Shown piece by piece: positions 21,466 to 31,421 of a stretch of DNA of 64,000 nt; position 1 is the stretch's first letter, and every line of letters starts with the position of its first letter. The stretch comes from Paulinella micropora (taxonomy: Eukaryota > Cercozoa > Imbricatea > Euglyphida > Paulinellidae). Under the pieces are notes generated by a model that saw nothing but the letters and a program-made list of their open reading frames with translations, was not told where the DNA came from and did no database searches. A program made the position numbers and the translations under genes. The stretch lies in NCBI GenBank assembly GCA_019918135.1, contig WBZZ01004032.1, forward strand, positions 23,798 through 87,797. Direction: 5' to 3'.

Positions 21466-23633
21466 TCAAGCAAGAACTAAACCCCGGTTAACACGAACTA
21501 GTGAGGGGAGCGGAGCGCCGGAAGGAAGGACGGCGGCCGGCGAGCTCACGCCCGGGTGGTCTTCCGGGGGGTCTTCCGCCGGATCAGGCCACCAGGGTTC
21601 GTTCGGGAGCTCGTGCGTCGAGAAAGGCCACAGGCAGTCTAGGCAGTAACGCAGCGCCGCCGCGTCGGCCGGCGGGAAAGCAGCAATCACCGGCCGCCCC
21701 TGCCAGGCGGGCTCGGTCGGCTGCTGCTTTCGCAGGAACCGTGCTAGTTCCGAAAGCACACCGTCGCGTACCGACTGCCCCCCCCCCCCCGGCCCCGGCG
21801 GGCCGCCCGAACTCCGCCCGGATCAACAGAGCGCCCGCTTTTCGCCAACCGTGAATCAACCGCGCGCGGGCCCGGCTCCCGCCGACGGCGGCGTCGTCGC
21901 CGGCCTCGCAGGCGTCGTCGTCGCCGGCCCCGCAGACGGCGTCGTCGCCAGCCCCGCAGGCGGCGTCGTCGCCGGCCCCGCAGACGGCGCCTACAAAACG
22001 CAGCCTCTGCCCCCGGGAGGAGGTTGGGGCTTGGTCACTGGCAACGCGGCCACGCAGGCGCTGGCACAGATAGGTACAGACAGCGCTCAGTGTGTCGGGA
22101 TCTTCCACACAGGAGCGCACGGCGGTAGTCACGTGCTCAATGACTTGGGCCGGTGACCGGCCGCGTGGGTACGGCCGGCTGTATTCCAACAGTCGCGACA
22201 AGTTCGGGTCCCCGTGCTGGCTGGCCAAGAGTAGCAGCCGCAGGCGCCATGGGCGCGAACGGTGCGGCGCACCGTACTTCACCGTGTGCTGGCTGCGGGC
22301 CTGTAAGAGGGTGCGCCACGAGGCCGTGTCGGTAGCCCGTGCGCGCAGCCACCCGACGCAGCGCTCAAACTCCTGCTCGGACACCACCAGGCCGTAGTCT
22401 AGGGGCAGGCCCAGCAGGAAGGCCAGCCGCCACGGCGAGCCCGACGGAAACAGGGCCCCCGCGATCAACCAGAAGTAGGCGGTGGCGATAGGCACTTGAA
22501 GATTGGCGTGTGCCGGCACCCTGGACGAGCGGGAAACCAGTCGCGTTTCCCGGTCGCTCAGCGCCTCCTCCCGGAAAAAGATCCCCTCATGGGGAAGACG
22601 CCCAGCAATTTCGACGTGCAACGAGGGGGTTTCACGACCTCTAGGCGAAACCACGCGGGCAGACCCTCCGTCCGCCAGTCTAGCAATACACCGCTCAGGC
22701 TGTCCGCTGCTGCCTGGCGCGCGGGGGCGCCGGCCGACCCCCTGCCTCCCGCCGCAGCCTCGGTCGCCAAGCCAAGCCGAAGCCGCTGGTAGCCCGCCAC
22801 GGACAACTGGCAACGCCAGTCAGCAGGCAAACCCTCCCAGCGCAACTCATCGAGCCACGAACTCGACACTGTCAGCTTGTCCGGGCCCGCCCTCAGCAGG
22901 GTACAGGTCACCGGCGGGCTTTGCACGCCGTGGTTCTCTTCGGGCTTGATGGTTAGCTTACGGAGCAAGGGCCCGGCTGGACAGTGGTCGTCGTCGATCG
23001 CGGCAGCGCCAGGCACTCCAGCGCCGGACAACCAAGGACCAGCACGTTCCTGCAAAGCCCCCTGGCCAGGGCTGTGACCTTCCTAAGGCATGGGCAATCT
23101 TCGATTATAAGTGTTAGCTGGCTCCCGGAGGCTGCCGACCCCGGCGCGTTGAGCACGAGACTGCCTACGTCACAGCGCAGCAGGTGGAAACTGGCGTCGG
23201 GGGGGAGCGTCAGCCCTATGACCGACCACGTTTTTTCCCAGAAAGAGGCATTCGCTAAAAACACTTTGGTAGCGTTGGTGGCGAAGAGGAAGAGCTTCGG
23301 GGAGACAACCAACTCGTAGGGCCGTGCCGAGCCGCCATCGAGATAGACTGTTGTTACGTACTGCCATAGGTCTCTCAGGGCCGCGGAGCCGACCAAGCAC
23401 GCTAGCAGCTTTGACCAGCGCTTGGCGGCCCCCGGCCCGGAGGCAAGGGAATCTGCCTCGAACACGAGGTCCAGTCTCGTTTTGTGCGAACTGCGTTGCC
23501 CTGCCCAGCTGTCTTCGAGCAGTTCCACTGTCTTTTGGGGGCTGGCGTCGCCCCCTAGCCGCGACACTGTTTGCTGTGCCTGGGCCCACAGAGACAGGAA
23601 GTTCGGGGGAGAAGCGTCGGGGGGCTGGGACAT
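21466..23633 (-). CDS. Unknown protein, paralogue of gene B (gene D)
   Basis: Start chosen at MSQPPDASPPNFLSLW (23,633). It follows gene B throughout: helical N-terminus with AKRWSKLLACLVGSAALRDLW, strand-rich middle with LTLIIEDCPCLRKVTAL and ALECLALPRS, helical C-terminal half with ATAYFWLIAGALFPSGSPWR and VRSCVEDPDTLSAVCTYL. A distinctive internal tandem repeat, GAGDDA(A/V)C, lies near 21,880-21,990. It is convergent with the gene A fragment, as B is with A. Function unknown. The copy appears broken at about three points. Confidence 0.55.
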
Positions 23634-23639
23634 ACTACA

Positions 23640-23853
23640 CGAAGGGGAGCGGTCCGCCCACTTGGTCTCGGCGAGGGTTTTACTTGGTAACAGCCCCTTT
23701 TCCTTCCTCCACCTGGGGGGCAATCTGTTCTAACCGGGGGAGGAGGAGGCAGCTTCGGCTCTGCGTACAAGGGAGAGCGGGGGAGGAGGGAAGGAGGAGA
23801 AGAAGGTGCGGGGGTGCGTGGTCCGTGGGAGGGAAGGGGGCGTCGGAGGGGGG
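23640..23853. promoter_or_regulatory. Gap between gene E end and gene D start
   Basis: About 210 bp of purine-rich sequence containing the presumed gene D promoter on the minus strand. It is similar to the gap before gene B, consistent with duplication of the whole unit. Confidence 0.35.
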
Positions 23854-26202
23854 CTAGGCGGCCTGTCGCGGTGGGCCCAGCGCGGCCCGCCACGCTGCTT
23901 CCTGCTGGTCCAGCCGCTTTTTTTGCAGGTCAGTCAGCGCTAGTGTGCTGTGCAGGCTTGCCGTCCAGTCCAACAAGTATTCCAGGGCTTTGGTATGTGC
24001 ACGGCTCCGTCCCTCTTCTAGCTGCTTCAACTCTGCCTGTGTCGGGTGGTGCAGCTGTCGGCCACAGCAACGCAGGGCCGCGGCGGTTGCCGGTGGTAGG
24101 TTCGAGAGTCGGTAGCTCTTGCTCCACACGGCCAGCTCGAGGGGGGGTAGCTCCGGTCGGCCGGGCCAGGTTGGCTTCGGACTCTGGCCGCCCAAGCTGG
24201 TCTGGATTTCCGCCTGGATGGCCAAGAGATCGGGGAACTCGGGAGCCCCTGGTGCAGTAGTCTCGTGTAACTGCGCCACGAGGTGCAAGACCTCCTCCCG
24301 CACTGCCTGTTGCAGGGCATCGGCGTGGGGGCCGAAGGCCGCTGAGAGCAAGCAAGAGCCCGCGTGTTGGAGCTCGGGGGCTGCGGTGGCGGCCGGCTGG
24401 CCGGCCCGGGACCTAGCCCAGCCGGCCGCGCGGGTAGCCACCGTGCCCAGGAACCGCAGGCCCGGGGACAGGCTCTGCAAGGGCTCGCGGCCGACCAGCT
24501 GCGAGAAGAGCTCGGCCCAGGCCGCCCGCAAGAGGTCTGGGTCCTCGGCGCACGAGAGCACGGCCTTCGCCAGCTGGCGGGCTACCAGGCAGGGGGCTAC
24601 CAGGGGGAGCTCCGCCTGGCCCAACGAGAGTGCGCGGCCCCGCCCGTGCCGGGCCGCCAGCAATTGCCCCCAGGCCGCACAAGAGCGCCAGCGCCACCAG
24701 GGCGCAGTACCGGGGCCACGCAGACCTCGGCATGCGCCGAGCACGGCGGGCCACGACGGAGGCTCGCGGCCGTCGTCCCACACTTGGCCCAGGCCTGCCC
24801 AGGCCTCTAGGTCCTGAGCGGACAAGACCAGCCCGTGTCTGAGCTGCAGCTCCAACCAGAAACCCAGCCGCCTGGCCGAGCCAGGCGGAAACTCCGCCGC
24901 GGCCAGCAACCAGGGGTACACGTTGGCGGCGGCAGCAGTAGCCCCTGCGATCGATGGCGCTGCCTGCCCCCCCTGGTCGCCCGGCCGGCCCGACGGGGCC
25001 GGCGGCGGGCTGAAGACAACGTTCACCGGCGGGCCGCCAGCCTGCAGCTGAACCCCGCACCGGGCCGGCCGCACCAGCTGACGAGAGAACCAGGCCGGCA
25101 GGCCTGCCGCGGACCAAGCGAGCTGGAGCCCCTGACAGGGCCCTCGCAACTCGAGGCAGCCGTACCCGCTGACTTCCAAGTACGGCTCTTGGCTCCCGGC
25201 GGGCGTCTCGTCGTCGTCACCGCCCGGCCGGCGCAGGGGCGCTTCCGCCAGCACCAGTCGGTCGGGCCAGGGCCCTTCCACGGAGGTCAGCGCGGAGCCT
25301 AGCCCGTACAGCGTACACGCACAGGCCTCGGGCGCCGCGCCGGTGGGCCAGCAGGGTCCGGTGACCAACTGACAGAGTAGCGGCCCGGGGTAGACGTCCG
25401 TTTTCTGGGCGCGCGGCAAGGACAGCGTCACGAGCGACGGACACCCCCACACCTCTACCCCCTCGAACAGCTCCTGGAAGCCATCCTCCAACTCGACTGA
25501 CTCCAGTTCAACTGACGCCAGCCGTGGACAGTCCCGGAGAGACAGGAAGTCCGGTCGGGCGCCGGACGGCGGGCGGGGGCACAGCACGAGCCGGCCGAGG
25601 TCGCCTTTCTCTATCTGGATTGACCCCGCGAGGTCTAGGTACAGCAGGGCCGGCCGGGGTGGCTGCTGCGCTGGCTGAGCTTCCACCACGCGAAAGATGA
25701 CGTCTGAGAGTGAGAGCTCATCGATCGACAGGCGCGGGTCGTCTGCCTCGGCCGGCCACGAAAGCTCCACGTGGTGCAACAGGAGAACCTTGGTTCTGCT
25801 GGCATGCCAGAACAGTCGTAGCGGTACGGTCACCCTGGTTGTTTCGGCGGGCGGCACGGTCACCCTGGCTGTTTTGGCGGGCGGCAGGCGAAGGTCGACA
25901 GTTTCTATGTAGTAGCATAAGCTGTGCAGGGCGGGCGTGGTCACCAGGGCGGACAGAAACTCGCTCCAGCGCGCGCTCTCGCCGGGGAAAGCAGTCTCCC
26001 ACGGCTTCCTCTCGAGCTGCAGCGGCCTGAAAAGAGAAGCGTCGCCGTCCCGCTGCTTCGGGCGGAGCTCCCAGCGGTCGACTAAAGCCTTCACTAGCTC
26101 CGCGACCGGTACAGCCTTGTTCCGAGCGACAGCGCTCAGCGTCTTGATCCACTCGCCACCAAATCCCAGACTGTCCCAGGCGGGGGCAGAGCGCGCAGCC
26201 AT
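23854..26202 (-). CDS. Unknown 782-residue protein, divergent member of the B/D family (gene E)
   Basis: A single open frame. I take the start at MAARSAPAWDSLGF (26,202) because the frame upstream is low-complexity Gly/Arg-rich. Order: helical N-terminus with ARWSEFLSALVTTPALHSLCY; a strand-rich middle with short LRR-like units (LSIDELSLSDV, PDFLSLRDCPRLASVELE, SLVTLSLPRAQ); a helical second half; and a charged C-terminus (LTDLQKKRLDQQEAAW). It shares the domain order and several blocks with genes B and D, and its C-terminus is duplicated at 20,730-20,944. It is the only whole member of the family here. No known domain was recognised beyond the LRR-like strands. Confidence 0.65.
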   Translation of the reverse strand: MAARSAPAWDSLGFGGEWIKTLSAVARNKAVPVAELVKALVDRWELRPKQRDGDASLFRPLQLERKPWETAFPGESARWSEFLSALVTTPALHSLCYYIETVDLRLPPAKTARVTVPPAETTRVTVPLRLFWHASRTKVLLLHHVELSWPAEADDPRLSIDELSLSDVIFRVVEAQPAQQPPRPALLYLDLAGSIQIEKGDLGRLVLCPRPPSGARPDFLSLRDCPRLASVELESVELEDGFQELFEGVEVWGCPSLVTLSLPRAQKTDVYPGPLLCQLVTGPCWPTGAAPEACACTLYGLGSALTSVEGPWPDRLVLAEAPLRRPGGDDDETPAGSQEPYLEVSGYGCLELRGPCQGLQLAWSAAGLPAWFSRQLVRPARCGVQLQAGGPPVNVVFSPPPAPSGRPGDQGGQAAPSIAGATAAAANVYPWLLAAAEFPPGSARRLGFWLELQLRHGLVLSAQDLEAWAGLGQVWDDGREPPSWPAVLGACRGLRGPGTAPWWRWRSCAAWGQLLAARHGRGRALSLGQAELPLVAPCLVARQLAKAVLSCAEDPDLLRAAWAELFSQLVGREPLQSLSPGLRFLGTVATRAAGWARSRAGQPAATAAPELQHAGSCLLSAAFGPHADALQQAVREEVLHLVAQLHETTAPGAPEFPDLLAIQAEIQTSLGGQSPKPTWPGRPELPPLELAVWSKSYRLSNLPPATAAALRCCGRQLHHPTQAELKQLEEGRSRAHTKALEYLLDWTASLHSTLALTDLQKKRLDQQEAAWRAALGPPRQAA

Positions 26203-26546
26203 CCTCGGCAGCGCCGCGTGGCCGGCGCACGTGTCCAGGAGTGTGTTTAGGACCCTGGCCAGAGCCAGCGCGGGGGGGGGGGGGGGGAGGAAAGCCAAGG
26301 GGGAGGGAAGGGGGCAGAAAGCGCCGCGGCCTCGCCGCCCGCCGGGGGCGTGTGCCGCCCCCCCTTCCCGCCGGGGGCGTCTGCCGCCGCCCCCCCTCCC
26401 TGGCCTTGGCCTTTCCCCCCCCCCCCCCCCCCTCTCCCGCCCGGCCGCGCCCGCGGCGCCACGGGCACCCACGCTCTCCCCGGTGCTGGCCGTGCCAGTC
26501 CCTCGTCGTCCTCCCTACCAGGGGCGAGGCGTGGCCCGGCCGGGCG
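26203..26546. promoter_or_regulatory. Divergent intergenic region with G and C runs
   Basis: About 340 bp between the starts of gene E (minus) and the next plus-strand gene. It contains an 18-base G run near 26,271 and a C run near 26,417, plus a repeated (G/C)CCGCCGGGGGCGT(C/G)TGCCGCC motif near 26,338-26,392. It probably holds promoters for both directions. Confidence 0.35.
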
Positions 26547-27275
26547 ATGGCGGTACCGCGCTACCCCTCACGGGAGTGTTTCTGGCTATACTGCTACCAG
26601 CGGCTCGTGGCGGAGCTGGACGGGGCCGTCACGCCAAGGCAGGGGCCACCGCCGGTCGCGCCGCAGCTGGCCGCGCGCCTGCGCGAGCTCTCGGCCTCGG
26701 TGGACTGGACCATGCTGCCCGCCCACGAGCGCTCGCTAGCCTGCGTGCAGAGCCTGCTGGACCGGGGGTTCGAGGACAGCTTCGCCAGCACGCGCGACTC
26801 CGTGTCTGGCTGTTCACAGGAACCGGAGGCGCGGCGCGCGGGTTCGGTGTCGTGGGACCCGCCGCTGCCGCTCCTGGGGGCCGGCGGGCACGACGAGGCG
26901 TGGGCGCAGGGCCAGCACGACCCGGCCGCGGCGCTGAGCCCTACCTCCTTGCAGCGGGTGCGCGGGCACCGGTCGCAGCCCAAGCCAGCCGCCCTCCACA
27001 CGCCGGCCGAGCGCCTGGTCTTTGTGTACCAGCCGGTGCTGTGGGTGCACGGCCCCCCCGACCGCCCGCCCGGCACGCGCGGGGCGGCGCCGGCGGTTCG
27101 CACGTGGTGCTGGTCCGGGGCCCGGCGCCCGCGGAGCAGGGGGAGCCACAGCGTGTGCCACCGGTCGGCCGCCAGCAACAGCAAACAGTCTTCCATCTGC
27201 CTCGTCCGGAGGCCGCCCCGCGCGCTAGGGCAGATGCCAGTGTGCTCGTGCTCCGTAGCCGACGGCAGAGAGTGA
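26547..27275 (+). CDS. Unknown protein, 242 residues
   Basis: ATG at 26,547 (MAVPRYPSRECFWLYCYQRL). The first 80 residues look helical and well-folded (WLYCYQRLVAELDGAV, LAARLRELSASVDW, LACVQSLLDRGFEDSF). The later half is Arg/Pro/Ser-rich and less convincing, so the true 3' end is uncertain and a frame break or an intron is possible. No family recognised. Confidence 0.45.
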   Translation: MAVPRYPSRECFWLYCYQRLVAELDGAVTPRQGPPPVAPQLAARLRELSASVDWTMLPAHERSLACVQSLLDRGFEDSFASTRDSVSGCSQEPEARRAGSVSWDPPLPLLGAGGHDEAWAQGQHDPAAALSPTSLQRVRGHRSQPKPAALHTPAERLVFVYQPVLWVHGPPDRPPGTRGAAPAVRTWCWSGARRPRSRGSHSVCHRSAASNSKQSSICLVRRPPRALGQMPVCSCSVADGRE

Positions 27276-27768
27276 GTGAGCTAGAGCCGGGAGGCGGCGA
27301 GCGAGCGGCCGGGGCCGGCGCCAGCCAAGGGAAAGTGGGAGCAGGGGGGGGCAGTCCTCCTCCTTCCCCCCCCCCAAGCCCCCCCCCAGCCCCCGCCTGC
27401 GCAGGTTCCCTCCTCCCCCTGGGACGGGGGAGCAAGGGCGGGGCCGGCGGGGACGAGGTGACCTTGCCTGGGGGGGGGAGGGAGGTCGGTGGCGCGTACT
27501 GTTCGCTCGGGGTCCTCCGGCGCGGCCGGCCCGGGGAACCGACCGGTCCGCCCCACCCCCCGGCCCGGCTCTGAGAGGAAAGGCCCGCGCTCCCCTTGCC
27601 GGTGGCCAGCTGGCCCGCTGCTATCTTTATTTCTGCGTACTGAGTACAAGGGCGCGGCCGGGCTCTCGAGACCCACGCCGGCCGACGCCGCGGTCACTCC
27701 CGGCGCTAGCTACCCCAAGAGCTGGGTCTACTAGCTATTGCCCACTGCCAACAGAGGAAGCTTGGCGC
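27276..27768. other. GC-rich convergent intergenic region
   Basis: About 490 bp between the end of a plus-strand gene and the end of a minus-strand gene, with C and G runs (27,365-27,400) and a TTTATT near 27,629. No gene seen. Confidence 0.4.
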
Positions 27769-29566
27769 TCAGCGGTGCTGGAGCTGGCAAAGCCCGGCGT
27801 GTCCGGCCAGGGGCCTACTCCGCCCGCCCGTCAGGGGCACCCGGCCGAGGTAGAAAGTCCTTGTGAGGGTGGTGACCCGGCTCGTGTCCCAGCTCCCTAC
27901 ACTGCCGTTGAAGGCCCACGCCTGCATAAACGTGTTCTCCAGGCCAGCCACGCCGCTCGTTTCCCAGTCTTCGAGGTCCTGGTTGAACTTGTTGCAGTCC
28001 TGGAACATGCTCAAGAAGCACTGAGGGTGGGTAGCGGGCGTGAGCCACGACCAGTCCCAGTCGCGCGCGTCGCCCACGAACTCGATCATTCCCCTTAGTA
28101 GGTACTCAGGCGCCACGCCGTGCAGGGCCCGCGAGCCGGCCGTCGGCGCCAGGTAGCGCAGCGCGCCCGGCGTGGTGGTGCCAGGGGCCGCGAAGAGCGG
28201 CGTCGTGCTGCCGACGGGGTGGTACAGCTGCACGTCGCCCCACACCATCACTTGCACGACCTGTGCGCCTGTCACGTACCCCAGCCCGTCCACGCGGCCG
28301 CTCAAGCGCAGCCAGTAGTCGCCGGCGCCCGTGTATGTGTGACTGCAGACGGCGCAGTTGGCGTGCGCGCACGAGCCGGGCGCCGATCCATCTCCCCAAT
28401 CCACGCCGTACGTGCCGCCCTGGCCCGGGCCGGCCGCGGGCGACAGCGTCAGCGTGGCATTGGTGTTGGTGGCTTGTGTGCGCACGAGCGCCAGAAAGAG
28501 CGAGCGCGAGCACGCGGCGGGCCAGTGCGCTTGGCCGAGTGCAGTGTATCGCGCCAGCTGCGAGCAGTCGGCCGAGCCCGGCGCGAGCGCCGGCGTCGAC
28601 CAGCCGGCGAGTGATTCCCGGAAGTTGCTGCACAGGCCCCAGAACAGTGCGTCGAAGCGCGACAGGCTCGGCAGCGACATCCAGCCGCCGGCGCCAGTTC
28701 GCTTGAGCGCCGCGCCCCCCGCGAACAGCTCCGTGACATCCTCGAGCCGGGCGGTGTCCCAGCGCGACAGATCGAGCTCTGTCAGCGCCGGCAGGCCCGC
28801 GAACGCTCGGCTTGCATTGCGCAGGCTGCGTGTATCCCAGCCCTGGGTGCCGTCCAGGCCACGCAGGCCCACAGAGCCCTCAAACACGCCGACCGCCGAC
28901 TCGGCGCCCGACACGTTGAGCCCGTAGCTCAGATCAGGCAACGGAGTGGTGAGGCCCGCGAAGCTGTAGTCCCAGCTCTGCACGAGCCCGGCGTCCGCCA
29001 GCAAATTCAGCGAGTGCACGTACGCCAGCCCCGGCGCCGCGTACAGGTGGTAGCCGCTCGTCGCGTGGAAGCGCAGCTCCCCCCACCGGAGGATGCGGCG
29101 TAGCTGCAGGCCCGCGGGCGCCGCGGCGTGCCAGGCGGGCGTCAGCGCCCAGCCGCGCACGGGGTAGCGTCCGCCGGGGTCCGCAGTCACCGTGTACTTA
29201 CGTGCCGGGAGCAGCGTACGTGTGCGCGCACGGCGCGGCGCCGGCGTCCAGGCACTGCGTGGGGAGCGAGCCGTCCCCCCAGTCGACCGTGAACGACGTC
29301 GGGACGGCGGCCTGGGCCTGGCGGCGGCGGCGCACCGTCGGGGCGGCGGGTGGCCACAGGGGCCACACGAACGTGTCCTGCGGGGCCGCCGTCGTCAGCT
29401 CGAGGATCGTGGCGCCGCCGGGGCACACGACGGGGGGGCACGCCTCCTCTTGGGTCGGGCACTGCAGGGGGTACGGGCAACCGGCGCCGGCGGCCCGCAG
29501 CCACCCGCACAGCAGGAGGAGGAGGGGCCACGGGCGCCACAGTTGGCGGGCGGGGGTGGTGTGCAT
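27769..29566 (-). CDS. Secreted PKD / DUF285 (BspA-like) repeat protein
   Basis: Start at 29,566 with a clear signal peptide (basic N-terminus, then LLLLLCGWLRAAGAG). A PKD-like segment follows (FTVDWGDGS ... HTYAAPG) and a second one further on (YGVDWGDGS ... HTYTGAGDYWLRL). Two DUF285-type regions contain the family signatures LTELDLSRWDTARLEDV and MFQDCNKFNQDLEDWETS ... FNGSVGSWDTSRV. DUF285 repeats form LRR-like solenoids in secreted adhesins of bacteria, algae, oomycetes and some viruses. No C-terminal anchor is seen, so the 3' end may be incomplete. The copy looks broken at about one or two points. Confidence 0.7.
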
Positions 29567-29892
29567 CGAGGGCCGGGGGCTAGTGGTTTAGCAAGTGCGG
29601 GGGAGGCCGGGAGGGGGTGGGAGACAGCGTCCCTCCGGCAGCCGGCATGCAGGCGGCCCGGGGGGGGCCCGGCCCGGCGGCAGCGGGAGCGGGGAGCGGG
29701 GAGGGGGGGGAGAGGAGCACGCCCCCCCCCCCCGGGAGGCCACGGGCCGCGTCCACGCGCGCGGGCCGCCCCCCGGGCCCCGCCCCCCCCCGGGGGGGGG
29801 GGCAGCGCGCCGCGCAGGGGGCGTCCCCTGCCAGCCCGGGGGAGGGGGGCGGGCGTGGCAGGTGCGCGGGCCCCGTCGGCTCCAGAAAGAAC
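29567..29892. promoter_or_regulatory. Divergent promoter region, extremely GC-rich
   Basis: About 325 bp separating the DUF285 gene (minus) from the next plus-strand gene. Long G and C runs occur at about 29,720-29,810. No gene; bidirectional promoter inferred from the divergent arrangement. Confidence 0.4.
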
Positions 29893-31316
29893 CATGACGC
29901 GTACTCTGCTAGCTCGGAGCGCAGCGCCGCCCCCGTCGGGCCCGCCCGCCGCGCCGGCCGCCGCGCCGGCCTGGCCGTACCCGGCCTGGTTTGTGAGCGC
30001 CGTGCAGACGCTGCTAGGCCCGACTCCCCCGGAACAGCGCGGCTGTGCGAGCACGATCGACCACGCCTGGTCACGCTTTGCGCTGTTCCTGCAGAACCAG
30101 CACGTGGCCGACCGGCTGCTGGACGTCGGGCTGGGTAAGGAGGCGGTGAGCTACGTCAGGCTGCTGCTGAGCGCCCAGCCACAGCACAGCTCGGCGGAGG
30201 TAACTACCCCGGCGCAAGATGCCAGCCTGCGCGTGGGGTTGAGCGCGGCCTACCTCCAGCGCCAGTGCCTGACGGCGGACCTGAATCCGGACCCCGCGGC
30301 CGTCTTCCTGGGCTGGCAGGTCCTGCTGCACGTGCTGAGCCAGACGAGGCCCAGCGGCCAGCGCACCGCCCCCGGCCTGCAGGTAGTGGCGGCCCTGGTC
30401 ACGGGGGACACACACGAGGTGTGGCGCTGGGTCGTGGAGGAGGGCCAGCGCTGCTACTGGGCGCGGGACCCGGGGCGGCCGGCGCTCGGCGGGGCCTGGC
30501 CTGTGTCGCTGCCGGGCTGCGTGCAGTTGGAGCGGCACGTGCGGGACGTGGCGGCGGGGCTCGGCGGCCAGTCCTGGTGCCAGCTGCGGGTGCCGCGGGT
30601 GCGGGGCGTGTTGTTTGCGCTGCTGCAGCACCAGCTGGGCCCCGTGTGGGCCCTGGCCGCCGACGAAGACGAGCGCGCGCGGCTGCTCGTGGTCTGGGCC
30701 CTGCTCACGGGCGCGCGCGGCCGGCCGCCCGGGGGGAGCGGCGGCGTTCGGCCCTGCTATCTGTCCCTGGGCGGCCCGCCCCCGGCCTACGTGCGGCAGT
30801 GGTGCGCGGCCTGGGGCGCCCGGACGGCGTGGGGCTCCCCCGCGAACCTCGCCCAACTGCTGGCCCCGGGGTCCGCGCCGCCCGGCCTGTGGGTAGCCTG
30901 GCCGCCGGGCGGCGCGGAACCGTGGGACGCGCTGCGGACGGCCCTGGACGCGGACCCGCAGCTGCTGCCGTGGCTGGTCGTGTCGTTCCCGGACGAGCCC
31001 GCCGCGCGCCGCGGCGTGGCGGCGTCGCTGGCGCCGCTGTTTAGGGGGCAGGGGTCCGAGTACTGGCGGCGGCGCCTGGGCACGTGCCTCTTTGTGCTGC
31101 CCGCGACGACCGGGCCCGAGGAGCGGCGTGCGAGCGTGGAGGGCCGTGGCGCGGGCGTGGAGGGCCGTGGCCGTCACGGAGCTGGCGGTCCTGCTGGCCC
31201 TGCTCGAACTGCTGCTCAGCGTCGGGCAGCTGTGGCACTACCACTCGGCCCGGGCCGCGGCCAGGCGCGCCCGGGCCTGCTCGCGGGCCGCGGTGCTGGC
31301 GGCGGACACTAACTGA
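29893..31316 (+). CDS. Unknown mostly helical protein, possible C-terminal membrane helix
   Basis: ATG at 29,893 (MTRTLLARSAAPPPSG). After a Pro/Ala-rich leader of about 30 residues there is a long alpha-helical domain rich in Trp and Leu (WFVSAVQTLLG, RFALFLQNQHVADRLL, LGWQVLLHVLSQ, VRGVLFALLQHQLGPVWAL). A hydrophobic stretch near the 3' end (VTELAVLLALLELLLSVG) could be a tail anchor. No family recognised. It lies between the DUF285 gene and the heliorhodopsin gene and converges with the latter. About one break is suspected. Confidence 0.5.
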
Positions 31317-31379
31317 CGGCCGGCGGGGCGGCCGGCGGGCCGCCCGGGGGGGGAGCGGCCGGGCGTAGTAGCTAGGTTG

Positions 31380-31385
31380 TTTATT
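31380..31385 (-). promoter_or_regulatory. Polyadenylation signal of the heliorhodopsin gene
   Basis: TTTATT on the plus strand (AATAAA on the minus strand) lies about 40 bp beyond the stop codon of the minus-strand heliorhodopsin gene. Confidence 0.5.
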
Positions 31386-31421
31386 GAGAGGCCCACGAAC
31401 CAAAGAAAGGGGAGGAAGGCG

